Below are positions 18,379-26,731 of a stretch of DNA of 64,000 nt, one piece after another. Origin of the DNA: Rhizobium sp. BK376 (GTDB lineage: Bacteria > Pseudomonadota > Alphaproteobacteria > Rhizobiales > Rhizobiaceae). The stretch is taken from positions 434,001 to 498,000 of the forward strand of contig NZ_SLZG01000002.1 in assembly GCF_004341625.1 (NCBI RefSeq), given 5' to 3'. How positions within the stretch are numbered: the first letter of the stretch is position 1; each line of letters opens with the position of its first letter. The notes below the pieces were generated by a model. The model saw only the letters and a list, made by a program, of their open reading frames with translations, was not told the origin of the DNA and did not search any database. The translations under genes were made by a program, and so were the position numbers.

Positions 18379-19812
18379 ATGACCATTCATCAGAACCTGA
18401 TTGCCGGCGAGTGGACCGGTTCGAACGGCGCGGAGAACATCAACCCGTCGAATACGAATGAAGTGGTCGGGCTTTATGCGAGCGCCGATGCCAAGGATGT
18501 GGCCAACGCGATCGCGGCTGCCAAGGCTGCTTTCCCGGCCTGGTCGCGCTCGGGCATCTGGGAACGCCATGTCATCCTGAAGAAGGCGGGCGACGAGATC
18601 ATGGCGCGCAAGGACGAGCTTGGCGCGCTGCTTGCCCGCGAAGAGGGCAAGACCCTGCCGGAAGCGATCGGCGAGACGATCCGCGCCGCGCAGATCTTCG
18701 AATTCTTTGCCGGCGAGGCGCTGCGCCTTGCGGGCGAAGTGCTTCCCTCCGTGCGTCCCAATATCGGCGTCGAGATCACCCGCGAGCCGATCGGCGTCAT
18801 CGGCATCATCACCCCCTGGAACTTCCCGATCGCCATCCCGACCTGGAAGATCGCGCCGGCGCTCTGCTACGGCAACACCGTCGTCTTCAAGCCGGCCGAT
18901 CTCGTGCCCGGCTGTTCCTGGGCGATCGTCGATATCCTGCATCGCGCCGGCCTGCCGAAGGGCGTGCTGAACCTCGTCATGGGCAAGGGCTCGGTCGTCG
19001 GCCAGGCAATGCTCGACAGCCCGGAGCTGGCGGGCATCACCTTTACCGGCTCTGTCGGCACGGGCAAGCGCGTTGCGGTTTCGTCCGTCGAGCATAACCG
19101 CAAGTACCAGCTCGAAATGGGCGGCAAGAACCCGATGGTCATTCTCGACGATGCCGACCTTACCGTCGCCGTCGAGGCTGCCGCCAATTCGGCCTTCTTC
19201 TCGACCGGCCAGCGCTGCACGGCATCGTCGCGCCTGATCGTGACCGAAGGAATCCACGACCGCTTCGTCGCTGCCATGACCGAGAAGCTGAAGACGCTCA
19301 ATGTCGACGACGCGATGAAGCCGGGCACGCATATCGGCCCCGTGGTCGACGAGAAGCAGCTGAAGACCGACACCGACTATATCGAGATCGGCAAGCAGGA
19401 AGGCGCAAAGCTTGCCTTCGGCGGCGAGTTGATCAAGCGCGACACGCCCGGCTTCTACCTGCAGCCGACGCTCTTTACCGAAGCGACCAACCAGATGCGC
19501 ATTTCCCGTGAAGAGATTTTCGGGCCGGTCGCATCGGTCATTCGCGTTAGGGATTACGAAGAGGCGCTGGCCGTCGCCAACGACACGCCGTTTGGCCTCT
19601 CGTCGGGCATTGCGACGACAAGCCTGAAGCACGCGACGCATTTCAAGCGCAATGCCGAGGCCGGCATGGTGATGGTCAACCTGCCGACAGCGGGCGTCGA
19701 CTTCCACGTGCCCTTCGGCGGCCGCAAGGGATCGTCCTTCGGCTCGCGCGAGCAGGGCAAGTACGCCGCAGAATTCTTCACAACGGTCAAGACAGCATAC
19801 ACGCTGGCATAA
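18379..19812 (+). CDS. Aldehyde dehydrogenase, probable 2-oxoglutarate semialdehyde dehydrogenase
   Basis: NAD(P)+-dependent ALDH of 477 residues. It has TPWNFPIAIPTWK (substrate/cofactor tunnel), FTGSVGTGKRV (Rossmann turn), LEMGGKNPMVI with the general-base Glu near residue 253, and FFSTGQRCTASSR with the catalytic Cys near residue 287. Start: the ATG at 18379 has GAGGAGG 11 nt upstream; the open frame extends far upstream into gguC and is not used. In this operon it fits the last step of the arabonate route (semialdehyde to 2-oxoglutarate). Succinate semialdehyde dehydrogenases look similar. Confidence 0.85.
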   Translation: MTIHQNLIAGEWTGSNGAENINPSNTNEVVGLYASADAKDVANAIAAAKAAFPAWSRSGIWERHVILKKAGDEIMARKDELGALLAREEGKTLPEAIGETIRAAQIFEFFAGEALRLAGEVLPSVRPNIGVEITREPIGVIGIITPWNFPIAIPTWKIAPALCYGNTVVFKPADLVPGCSWAIVDILHRAGLPKGVLNLVMGKGSVVGQAMLDSPELAGITFTGSVGTGKRVAVSSVEHNRKYQLEMGGKNPMVILDDADLTVAVEAAANSAFFSTGQRCTASSRLIVTEGIHDRFVAAMTEKLKTLNVDDAMKPGTHIGPVVDEKQLKTDTDYIEIGKQEGAKLAFGGELIKRDTPGFYLQPTLFTEATNQMRISREEIFGPVASVIRVRDYEEALAVANDTPFGLSSGIATTSLKHATHFKRNAEAGMVMVNLPTAGVDFHVPFGGRKGSSFGSREQGKYAAEFFTTVKTAYTLA

Positions 19813-19824
19813 GACATCAGGGCT

Positions 19825-19847
19825 CGGATCGAAAACGAGGCGATCCG
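19825..19847 (+). promoter_or_regulatory. Intercistronic hairpin before the arabonate dehydratase gene
   Basis: CGGATCG (19825-19831) and CGATCCG (19841-19847) form a 7-bp stem with a 9-nt loop. No T-tract follows. Confidence 0.45.
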
Positions 19848-19871
19848 GGCGACTTCCAAGGAAAGAGCCAA

Positions 19872-21611
19872 ATGTTCAAGAAAGCAGAATGGCCGCGCAA
19901 GCTGCGGTCGCAGGAATGGTATGGCGGCACGAGCCGCGACGTGATCTATCACCGCGGCTGGCTGAAGAACCAGGGGCATCCGCACGATCTGTTCGACGGA
20001 CGCCCCGTGATCGGCATCCTGAACACCTGGTCGGACATGACCCCGTGCAACGGCCATCTGCGCGAACTCGCCGAGAAGGTGAAGGCGGGCGTATGGGAGG
20101 CCGGCGGCTTCCCGCTCGAGGTGCCCGTGTTCTCGGCGTCGGAAAACACCTTCCGTCCGACGGCCATGATGTACCGCAACCTTGCTGCTCTCGCTGTCGA
20201 AGAAGCGATCCGCGGCCAGCCGATGGATGGCTGCGTACTGATGGTCGGCTGCGACAAGACCACGCCGTCGCTGATCATGGGTGCCGCATCCTGCGACCTG
20301 CCGTCGATCGTGGTCACGGGTGGTCCGATGCTGAACGGCTATTTCCGCGGCGAGCGCGTCGGCTCCGGCACGCATCTTTGGAAGTTCTCCGAAATGGTGA
20401 AGGCTGGCGAGATGACGCAGGCCGAATTCCTCGAGGCCGAAGCCTCGATGAGCCGTTCGTCGGGCACCTGCAACACCATGGGCACCGCCTCGACGATGGC
20501 GTCGATGGCTGAAGCGCTCGGCATGGCGCTGTCCGGCAATGCCGCGATCCCCGGCGTCGATTCCCGCCGCAAGGTCATGGCGCAGCTGACTGGTCGCCGT
20601 ATCGTGCAGATGGTCAAGGACGATCTGAAGCCATCTGACATCATGACGAAGCAGGCTTTCGAGAATGCGATCCGCACCAATGCGGCGATAGGCGGATCGA
20701 CCAATGCCGTCATCCACCTGCTCGCCATGGCAGGCCGCGTCGGCATTGACCTGACGCTGGACGATTGGGACCGCTGTGGCCGAGACGTTCCGACGATCGT
20801 CAACCTGATGCCGTCGGGTAAATATCTGATGGAAGAGTTCTTCTATGCCGGCGGTCTGCCCGTCGTGCTGAAGCGCCTCGGCGAAGCCGGCCTGCTGCAC
20901 AAGGATGCGCTAACGGTTTCGGGCGAGACGGTCTGGGACGAAGTCAAGGACGTCGTCAACTGGAACGAAGACGTCATTCTGCCGGCTGAGAAGGCGCTGA
21001 CGCAATCGGGTGGCATCGTCGTGGTTCGCGGCAATCTCGCGCCGAAGGGCGCCGTCCTGAAGCCGTCCGCTGCTTCGCCGCATCTGATGGTGCATAAGGG
21101 CAGGGCGGTCGTGTTCGAGGACATCGACGACTACAAGGCCAAGATCAACGACGACAATCTCGATATCGACGAGACCTGTGTCATGGTCATGAAGAACTGT
21201 GGTCCGAAGGGCTATCCTGGTATGGCCGAAGTCGGCAATATGGGTCTGCCGCCGAAGGTGCTCAAGAAGGGCATCACCGACATGGTGCGCATCTCCGACG
21301 CCCGCATGTCCGGCACCGCTTATGGCACCGTCGTGCTACACACCTCGCCGGAAGCCGCTGTCGGCGGCCCGCTCGCTGTCGTCAGGAACGGCGACATGAT
21401 CGAGCTCGACGTGCCGAACCGTCGCCTGCATCTCGACATTTCCGACGAAGAATTGGCGAAGCGCCTTGCCGAATGGCAGCCGAACCATGACCTGCCGAAG
21501 TCGGGTTACGCCTGGCTGCACCAGCAGCATGTCGAAGGGGCCGATACCGGCGCCGACCTCGACTTCCTCAAGGGATGCCGCGGAAACGCGGTTGGCAAGG
21601 ACAGCCACTAA
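19872..21611 (+). CDS. araC: L-arabonate dehydratase (IlvD/Edd family)
   Basis: Fe-S dehydratase of 579 residues. The three cluster/metal motifs are TPCNGHLRELA (about residue 57), GCDKTTPSLIMGA (about 127) and GTCNTMGTASTMA (about 197). A C-terminal stretch with MSGTAYGTVVLHTSPEAA has the catalytic Ser context. Together with RNLAALAVEEA and PMDGCV these point to the sugar-acid branch rather than dihydroxy-acid dehydratase IlvD. It converts L-arabonate to L-2-keto-3-deoxyarabonate; xylonate or fuconate are alternatives. It is the last gene of the chvE operon and has a strong terminator. The symbol follows the Azospirillum arabonate-pathway name and is unrelated to the E. coli AraC regulator. 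Confidence 0.87.
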   Translation: MFKKAEWPRKLRSQEWYGGTSRDVIYHRGWLKNQGHPHDLFDGRPVIGILNTWSDMTPCNGHLRELAEKVKAGVWEAGGFPLEVPVFSASENTFRPTAMMYRNLAALAVEEAIRGQPMDGCVLMVGCDKTTPSLIMGAASCDLPSIVVTGGPMLNGYFRGERVGSGTHLWKFSEMVKAGEMTQAEFLEAEASMSRSSGTCNTMGTASTMASMAEALGMALSGNAAIPGVDSRRKVMAQLTGRRIVQMVKDDLKPSDIMTKQAFENAIRTNAAIGGSTNAVIHLLAMAGRVGIDLTLDDWDRCGRDVPTIVNLMPSGKYLMEEFFYAGGLPVVLKRLGEAGLLHKDALTVSGETVWDEVKDVVNWNEDVILPAEKALTQSGGIVVVRGNLAPKGAVLKPSAASPHLMVHKGRAVVFEDIDDYKAKINDDNLDIDETCVMVMKNCGPKGYPGMAEVGNMGLPPKVLKKGITDMVRISDARMSGTAYGTVVLHTSPEAAVGGPLAVVRNGDMIELDVPNRRLHLDISDEELAKRLAEWQPNHDLPKSGYAWLHQQHVEGADTGADLDFLKGCRGNAVGKDSH

Positions 21612-21639
21612 CCGGCCCGTCCGAGAACATGAATCAGTG

Positions 21640-21674
21640 AAAAGGCGGAACTCTCGTTCCGCCTTTTTGTTTTA
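21640..21674. terminator. Terminator of the chvE-gguABC operon (probably bidirectional)
   Basis: AAGGCGGAAC-tctc-GTTCCGCCTT, a perfect 10-bp stem followed on the plus strand by TTTTTGTTTT; the left side has a short A run. It lies between convergent genes. Confidence 0.9.
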
Positions 21675-21715
21675 GATCGATGGGCTCGTTCGGGGGGGCT
21701 TGCAGGCGTTCGCCC

Positions 21716-22771
21716 TTAGGCGATGGAAGCGACCTGCTGACTTGATTCTTCGTTGCTGAAGAGTGCCTTGATCGCCGGCCACTTGCGGCGGAAGGCGGCC
21801 ACGCAGGCGGGGTCGAAATGCGAGCCGCTGCAGGCGATGATTTCGTTATAGGCTTCCTCCAGCGACCAGGCCCGCTTGTAGGGCCGGTCGGAACAGAGGG
21901 CGTCGAACACGTCGGCAACGGCAACGATGCGCGCCTCGATGGGGATTTCGTCGCGCGCGAGGCCGAGGGGATAGCCGTTGCCATCCCATTTTTCGTGATG
22001 GCCGGCGATGATGGCGGTCGCGACCCGCGCCACTTCCGCCGAGCTGCCGCGCAGGATATCGATGCCGATGGGCACATGCCGGCGCATCTGCTCTATTTCA
22101 TCAGGATCGAGTTTTCCGGGCTTCTGCAGCAGTGCGTCGGAAATACCGATCTTGCCGATGTCGTGGAGCGGTGCGGAAAGGTAGATGTTGCGACGCTGGA
22201 TGCGATCGAGCCCCACGCCTTCGGCGATCAAGAGGGCGATGTTGGCAACGCGCTCGACGTGATCGCCGGTATTGCCGTCCCTAAGCGCCATTGCCCGCGC
22301 GAGGCACCAGACGATCTCCTGTTCGCGCATGTCAGCCTGTTCGGTCGCATGCCGAAAAGCCTTATCGAGCGATTTCGCCCGATCCGCAAGCTCCAGCTGT
22401 GCCTGACGCAGCGCAATCAGGTTGGTGATCCGTGCTTTCAGTTCCAAGCGATCAAACGGCTTGTTGAGAAAATCGGTTGCCCCTGCCTCAAGCGCCTCCA
22501 GCTTGATTTCGCGCTCCGTCTGGGAGGTGATCATCACGATCGGCACGCCTTCGTAGCAGTCCTGTTGGCGCAGCTTGCGAATGAAAGCGATGCCGTCCAT
22601 CTCGGGCATCATGTAATCGACCAGCACGATATCGAAGTTGATTTCCCGGCTACGCGTCAGCGCCTCAAGCGGATTGGTGAATGTCTCGATCGGCCGGTCT
22701 GAAAACTCCCTGACCGCAGCCTTGAGCGCAGCGAGACTTGATTTGCTATCATCGACAATAAGAAGAGACAT
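21716..22771 (-). CDS. Response regulator with HD-GYP domain (c-di-GMP phosphodiesterase)
   Basis: 351 residues from the ATG at 22771 (AGGG 5-8 nt upstream); a start 7 codons earlier is possible. The N-terminal receiver domain has the acidic pair in IVDDSKSS, phospho-acceptor Asp in VLVDYMMPEMDG (about residue 53) and Lys in FLNKPFD. A coiled linker leads to an HD-GYP domain with DHVERVA, HDIGKIGI, HVPIGIDIL and HHEKWDGNGYP (the GYP triad preceded by N instead of the usual S). It probably degrades cyclic di-GMP under control of an unlinked kinase. It stands alone, convergent with the chvE operon. Confidence 0.9.
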   Translation of the reverse strand: MSLLIVDDSKSSLAALKAAVREFSDRPIETFTNPLEALTRSREINFDIVLVDYMMPEMDGIAFIRKLRQQDCYEGVPIVMITSQTEREIKLEALEAGATDFLNKPFDRLELKARITNLIALRQAQLELADRAKSLDKAFRHATEQADMREQEIVWCLARAMALRDGNTGDHVERVANIALLIAEGVGLDRIQRRNIYLSAPLHDIGKIGISDALLQKPGKLDPDEIEQMRRHVPIGIDILRGSSAEVARVATAIIAGHHEKWDGNGYPLGLARDEIPIEARIVAVADVFDALCSDRPYKRAWSLEEAYNEIIACSGSHFDPACVAAFRRKWPAIKALFSNEESSQQVASIA

Positions 22772-23031
22772 AGGCACCCTGCCAAAATTCATAAAATAAT
22801 CGTTCGGCTATCGAGAAAGCAGAAGATCAAACGCCCCGGTCGAGATCATCTTTGGTCGGATGCAAGCATATCAAGCGAAAGCTGCGTCATGCTGTTTTCG
22901 GCAATGGCGGCTTCGCTTGAGGCAGAAACCGCATTCTAGGGAAGGTGCAGCAGTAAAATTAAGATAACATTAGATTTGATGGCGAAATTTGAGATTTACG
23001 CAAGTATTGCGTGTCTTCGCGTGCATTTGCG

Positions 23032-23856
23032 TCAGCTCTGGCTTTGGCTTTGCGTCTGACTTTGGTTCTCAACCTTGACCGCGACCGACAGGGTTTCTCC
23101 CGGCGTCCCGATCCGCATTCCCGATACAGGTGCGGCATCGCGATAGCAGAGCCCGGTGGCAATACGGACATAGCCTGCATCGGGACAGACATTATTGGCG
23201 GGATCGAAGCCCACCCAACCGAGGCCCGGAATATGGACTTCGGCCCAGGCGTGGGTTGCAGTCTGCGCAACGGCATTTTCCATCAGGAGATAACCGGAGA
23301 TGTATCGGGCCGGCAGGCCGATATGACGGGCGGCGGCGATGAAAATATGGGCATGGTCCTGACAGACACCGCTCTTGGCCTCCAGTGCCTCCTCAGCGGT
23401 CGTGTCAGTATCGCTGGAACCCGACCTGTATTCGACTTGTCGATGGATCTCGCCCATGAGCGTGTGCATCTTGGCCAGTTCGCTGTCGCCGGAAATGGAC
23501 CGGGCAAGTTCCTTGACCAGCTTGCCCGCCTTCGTGCGTGGAGTATCCCGCAGGAAGAGCCACAGTGGACAGAAGCCTGTATGTGGCCCGGTTACGCCAT
23601 TGAGATCTTCCGTCTCGACCTCGCCTGAGGAAACAATGCGAGTCGCGACCTGTTCGCCGTCGAAGGAAACGAGATCGACCTGATTGCCAAACTGATCCTG
23701 GTAGTTGACCTCCGTGCGGGCGCCTTCGACCTTAAGCGACCAGTTCAAGACCCTTTGCCCGGGGCCGGTCAGCGGCGTCAGCCGCAGCCGCTGCAACGAG
23801 AATTGCGTCGGCTCTTCGTAGCGGTATTCGGTGACGTGACTAATCTTCAGTCTCAT
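23032..23856 (-). CDS. Transglutaminase-like protease family protein
   Basis: 274 residues. The N-terminal beta-rich domain opens MRLKISHVTEYRYEEP, typical of bacterial transglutaminase N regions. The papain-like core has Cys in SGVCQDHAHIF (about residue 165), His in ATHAWAEVHIPG (about 201) and Asp in GFDPANN (about 216). The last residues are a Gln/Ser repeat (QSQTQSQSQS) encoded by a 6-nt DNA repeat. It follows the alpha-E and ATP-grasp genes on the same strand, a conserved trio thought to make or modify a peptide; substrate unknown. An intergenic repeat separates it from the alpha-E gene. Confidence 0.87.
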   Translation of the reverse strand: MRLKISHVTEYRYEEPTQFSLQRLRLTPLTGPGQRVLNWSLKVEGARTEVNYQDQFGNQVDLVSFDGEQVATRIVSSGEVETEDLNGVTGPHTGFCPLWLFLRDTPRTKAGKLVKELARSISGDSELAKMHTLMGEIHRQVEYRSGSSDTDTTAEEALEAKSGVCQDHAHIFIAAARHIGLPARYISGYLLMENAVAQTATHAWAEVHIPGLGWVGFDPANNVCPDAGYVRIATGLCYRDAAPVSGMRIGTPGETLSVAVKVENQSQTQSQSQS

Positions 23857-23871
23857 ATTCTGACCCGCTTA

Positions 23872-23960
23872 AAGCAATTCCAGCAAAAGTGAGAAGCGGT
23901 TTTGCGTCCGGAATTGCGTGACATCAAATGGCTGGAGCGTTCCGCCCGAAGGGCGGATTG
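23872..23960. repeat. Rhizobial two-palindrome intergenic repeat (RIME-like), copy 1
   Basis: GCAATTCC (23874-23881) and GGAATTGC (23910-23917) are the arms of an imperfect palindrome with the conserved interior CAGCAAAAGTG...CGGTTTTGCG. A second palindrome, CCGCCC-gaa-GGGCGG, and a terminal CTCTAG follow. Copy 2 at 51555 has the same arms at exactly the same spacing. The two-palindrome layout matches rhizobial intergenic mosaic elements. It sits between alpha-E and transglutaminase genes of one operon. Confidence 0.75.
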
Positions 23961-23962
23961 CT

Positions 23963-24907
23963 CTAGCTGTAGAACCGGTAGCCTTCGGAGATTTCGACGC
24001 TGAGCTGATTGTTGCGCGAGACGAAATCCTCCAGGAACTCATGCAGGCCGCGATCCATGATATCGCGGATAGCGCCCTTACGCAGCGTCTCGCGAATTGC
24101 GTCGGCCGTGTCATGGGCCGCGAACCGTTCACCCTCGTAGTTGCTGGCGAGATAGCCGAGGTTGCTGACGATCTTCTCGTAGCAATAGGCAAGCGAGCGC
24201 GGCATCTGGCCGTTGAGGATCAGGAAATCGGCGATATTTGCGGGCTTGTATTCGGCATCATAGGCCCAACTGTAGGAGCGATGGGCGGAGACGGATCGCA
24301 GGATCGATTCCCATTGGACATTGTCCAGCGACGATCCGACGGCCGAGACCGAAGGCAGCAGCACGTAGTATTTCACGTCGAGGATGCGGGCCGTGTTGTC
24401 GGCGCGCTCGATGAACGTACCGATGCGGGCGAAGTTATAGAGCTCGTTACGCAGCATCGAACCATGGAAGGCGCCGCGGATGAGACCGGCGCGGCGCTTG
24501 ATCGCGTCGATTATCTCCGGCATCTCAGCAGTCTTCAGCCGTTTTTCAAGCAGCGCCTTCAGGTCGATCCAGCATTCGTTGGTCGCTTCCCAGGTCTCGC
24601 GCGTCAGGGCCGTGCGCACCATGCGCGCATTGTTGCGGCCATAGTCGATGCAGGACATCACGCTCGATGGGTTGGAGCGGTCGCGCAGCAGGTAATCGAT
24701 GGCGTCAGTGCCCGTCAGCTTGCCATGGCCTTCATCGAAGGCCTCGCGCACGCCGGCGCTTTGCAGCACGCCATCCCAGTCATCCTCGGCGGCATCGCTT
24801 CGCGTCAGCGCCATGCGCAGGCCGGCATCGACGAGGCGGGCAATGTTTTCGGCACGCTCGATGTAACGGAACATCCAGTAGAGGCCGTTTGCGGTTCTTC
24901 CCAGCAT
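23963..24907 (-). CDS. Alpha-E domain-containing protein
   Basis: 314 residues, almost entirely helical. It opens MLGRTANGLYWMFRYIERAENIARLVDAG, the signature start of the alpha-E (formerly DUF403) family, and later has FIERADNTARILDVKYY. No catalytic residues are evident. It lies 6 nt after the stop of the circularly permuted ATP-grasp gene, so both are co-translated. The pair, often with a transglutaminase, is a widespread bacterial module. A peptide-ligase partner role has been proposed from genome context; no reaction is established. Confidence 0.9.
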   Translation of the reverse strand: MLGRTANGLYWMFRYIERAENIARLVDAGLRMALTRSDAAEDDWDGVLQSAGVREAFDEGHGKLTGTDAIDYLLRDRSNPSSVMSCIDYGRNNARMVRTALTRETWEATNECWIDLKALLEKRLKTAEMPEIIDAIKRRAGLIRGAFHGSMLRNELYNFARIGTFIERADNTARILDVKYYVLLPSVSAVGSSLDNVQWESILRSVSAHRSYSWAYDAEYKPANIADFLILNGQMPRSLAYCYEKIVSNLGYLASNYEGERFAAHDTADAIRETLRKGAIRDIMDRGLHEFLEDFVSRNNQLSVEISEGYRFYS

Positions 24908-24913
24908 CGCGCG

Positions 24914-26323
24914 TCAGTCCTCCAGTACCCAGGTGTCCTTGGTGCCGCCGCCCTGGCTGGAATTGACAACCAGGGAGCCCTCCTTCAGCGCGACGCGCGT
25001 CAGCCCGCCGGGAATGATCTGCACCTTGTCGGAAACGAGCACATAGGGACGAAGATCGACATGCCGCGGGGCAATGCCCTTGTTGACCATGATCGGCACG
25101 GTCGAAAGCGACAGCGTCGGCTGGGCGATGTAGTTGTTCGGCTTCTCCTTCAGTTTTTCGGCGAAATCGGCGCGCTCCTTCTTGGAGGCCGTCGGGCCGA
25201 CCAGCATGCCGTAGCCGCCGGAACCGTGGACTTCCTTGACGACGAGGTCAGCCAGGTTTTCGAGCACGTACGTCAGGCTCTGCGGTTCCGAGCAGCGCCA
25301 GGTCGGCACGTTTTCGAGGAGCGGTTTGCGGCCGGTATAGAATTCGACGATCTCGGGCATGTAGGAATAGATCGCCTTGTCGTCGGAAATGCCGGTGCCG
25401 GGGGCATTGGCGATGGTGATATTGCCGGCGCGATAGACGTCCATGATGCCCGGGATGCCGAGCGCGGAATCGGGGCGGAAGGTGAGGGGATCGAGGAAAT
25501 CGTCATCGACGCGGCGATAGAGAACGTCGATCGCCTCGTAGCCGCGGGTCGTGCGCATCTTCACCTTGCCGTCGATGACGCGCAGATCCGAGCCCTCGAC
25601 CAGCTCCACGCCCATCATGTCGGCGAGGAAGGAATGTTCGTAATAGGCGGAATTGTAGATGCCGGGGGTGAGCACTGCGACACGCGGCTTTCCGGTACAG
25701 CCTGGAGGCGCCAGCGATGCGAGGCTCTGGCGCAGCAGATAGGGATAGTCCTCGACGCGCTGCACCTTGTTCTCATGGAACAGTTCCGGGAACATCTGCA
25801 TCATGGTTTCCCGGTTTTCCAGCATATAGCTGACACCGGATGGCGTGCGGGCGTTGTCCTCCAGCACGTAGAACTGGTCCTCGCCTGTTCGCACGATGTC
25901 GGTGCCGACGATATGGGTATAGACGCCGCCCGGCGGGCGGAAGCCGATCATCTCGGGCAGGAAGGTGACATTGTTCTCGATCAGCTCACGCGGCACGCGG
26001 CCGGCGCGAATGATTTCCTGCTTGTGATAGATGTCGTCGAGAAAAGCGTTGAGCGCGATCACGCGCTGCTCGATCCCTTGCGCGAGCTTGCGCCATTCGC
26101 GGCCGGAAATGATGCGGGGGATAAGATCGAACGGAATGAGTTTTTCGGAGCTGTCGGCGTGTCCGTAGACCGCGAAGGTGATGCCCGTCTTGCGGAAGAT
26201 GTTTTCCGCATCACGGGACTTGGAAATCAGATGCGCTCGATCCTGCTTGGCATACCACTCGAAGTATTTCCGGTAAGGGTCCCGCGGATTTTCACCCGCC
26301 GTGATCATTTCATCGAATGCCAA
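24914..26323 (-). CDS. Circularly permuted ATP-grasp type 2 protein
   Basis: 469 residues. The TTG at 26323 is chosen because GGGGA lies 8 nt upstream and the product then begins MAFDEMITAGENPRDPY, the family's usual opening. The frame extends 65 codons further without support. Motifs include RAHLISKSRDAENIFRK, GFRPPGGVYTHIVGTDIVR, VLEDNARTPSGVSYMLENR, HGSGGYGMLVGPTASKKER and DLRPYV, consistent with an ATP-dependent carboxylate-amine ligase fold. It is the first gene of the trio with alpha-E and transglutaminase. The product is unknown. Confidence 0.9.
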   Translation of the reverse strand: MAFDEMITAGENPRDPYRKYFEWYAKQDRAHLISKSRDAENIFRKTGITFAVYGHADSSEKLIPFDLIPRIISGREWRKLAQGIEQRVIALNAFLDDIYHKQEIIRAGRVPRELIENNVTFLPEMIGFRPPGGVYTHIVGTDIVRTGEDQFYVLEDNARTPSGVSYMLENRETMMQMFPELFHENKVQRVEDYPYLLRQSLASLAPPGCTGKPRVAVLTPGIYNSAYYEHSFLADMMGVELVEGSDLRVIDGKVKMRTTRGYEAIDVLYRRVDDDFLDPLTFRPDSALGIPGIMDVYRAGNITIANAPGTGISDDKAIYSYMPEIVEFYTGRKPLLENVPTWRCSEPQSLTYVLENLADLVVKEVHGSGGYGMLVGPTASKKERADFAEKLKEKPNNYIAQPTLSLSTVPIMVNKGIAPRHVDLRPYVLVSDKVQIIPGGLTRVALKEGSLVVNSSQGGGTKDTWVLED

Positions 26324-26731
26324 AGGTGTGTTCCCCGTTTTTAAGCATTTGAATACAACGCCTGTTGCAATGCAAGAAGCATGCACAGTTCGACATAGGA
26401 TTTTGCGAGCGTTGGAGAGGAGCGAAAAGCGGCGATTTTCTGAGCAGGGCTGCTGAGCGCAAACGTCAACGAGCTGCCGCGCGTAAGGAAGCCGCTCAAA
26501 CTTTGCGCATATGGCCAATTTTGCTGCAATTAAACCAAATAGCGAGGCAATTTATTGCTTCAATCTAAACTTGCTTTGAGGCGTGAAAACACTCTTGCCG
26601 AATGACCATTCGCAATCAGTTGCGAGGCCATTGTTTGATCCGATTTTCCGGAAATACGTTTAAAGTTATAGTATAATTGTAACTATTATTAACCATGGAA
26701 TTAAGCTTGGCTTACATATTTTAAGGTTCTG
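26324..26731. promoter_or_regulatory. AT-rich intergenic region with divergent promoters
   Basis: 408 bp between divergent genes. Toward the plus-strand gene it has the palindrome TTTCCGGAAA (26646-26655), a TATAAT box (26672-26677), and the imperfect inverted repeat AGTTA...TAACT around that box. The GC content drops sharply relative to neighbours. A 67-codon frame at 26365-26568 has no SD or recognisable product and is not called. Confidence 0.5.

Noticed and set aside
23032..23062. Hexanucleotide repeat at the end of the transglutaminase gene as a phase-variation tract
   Set aside because: The repeat unit is 6 nt, so gain or loss keeps the frame, and it encodes only a C-terminal Gln/Ser tail after the fold.
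23918..26344. 808-codon plus-strand open frame opposite the alpha-E and ATP-grasp genes
   Set aside because: It is antisense to two well-supported families, has Ala/Gly/Arg/His/Asp-biased composition typical of shadow frames in GC-rich DNA, and has no domain or SD.
26365..26568. 67-codon plus-strand frame in the 26.3-26.7 kb gap
   Set aside because: No SD, no recognisable product, and it overlaps the leader of the divergent ATP-grasp gene.
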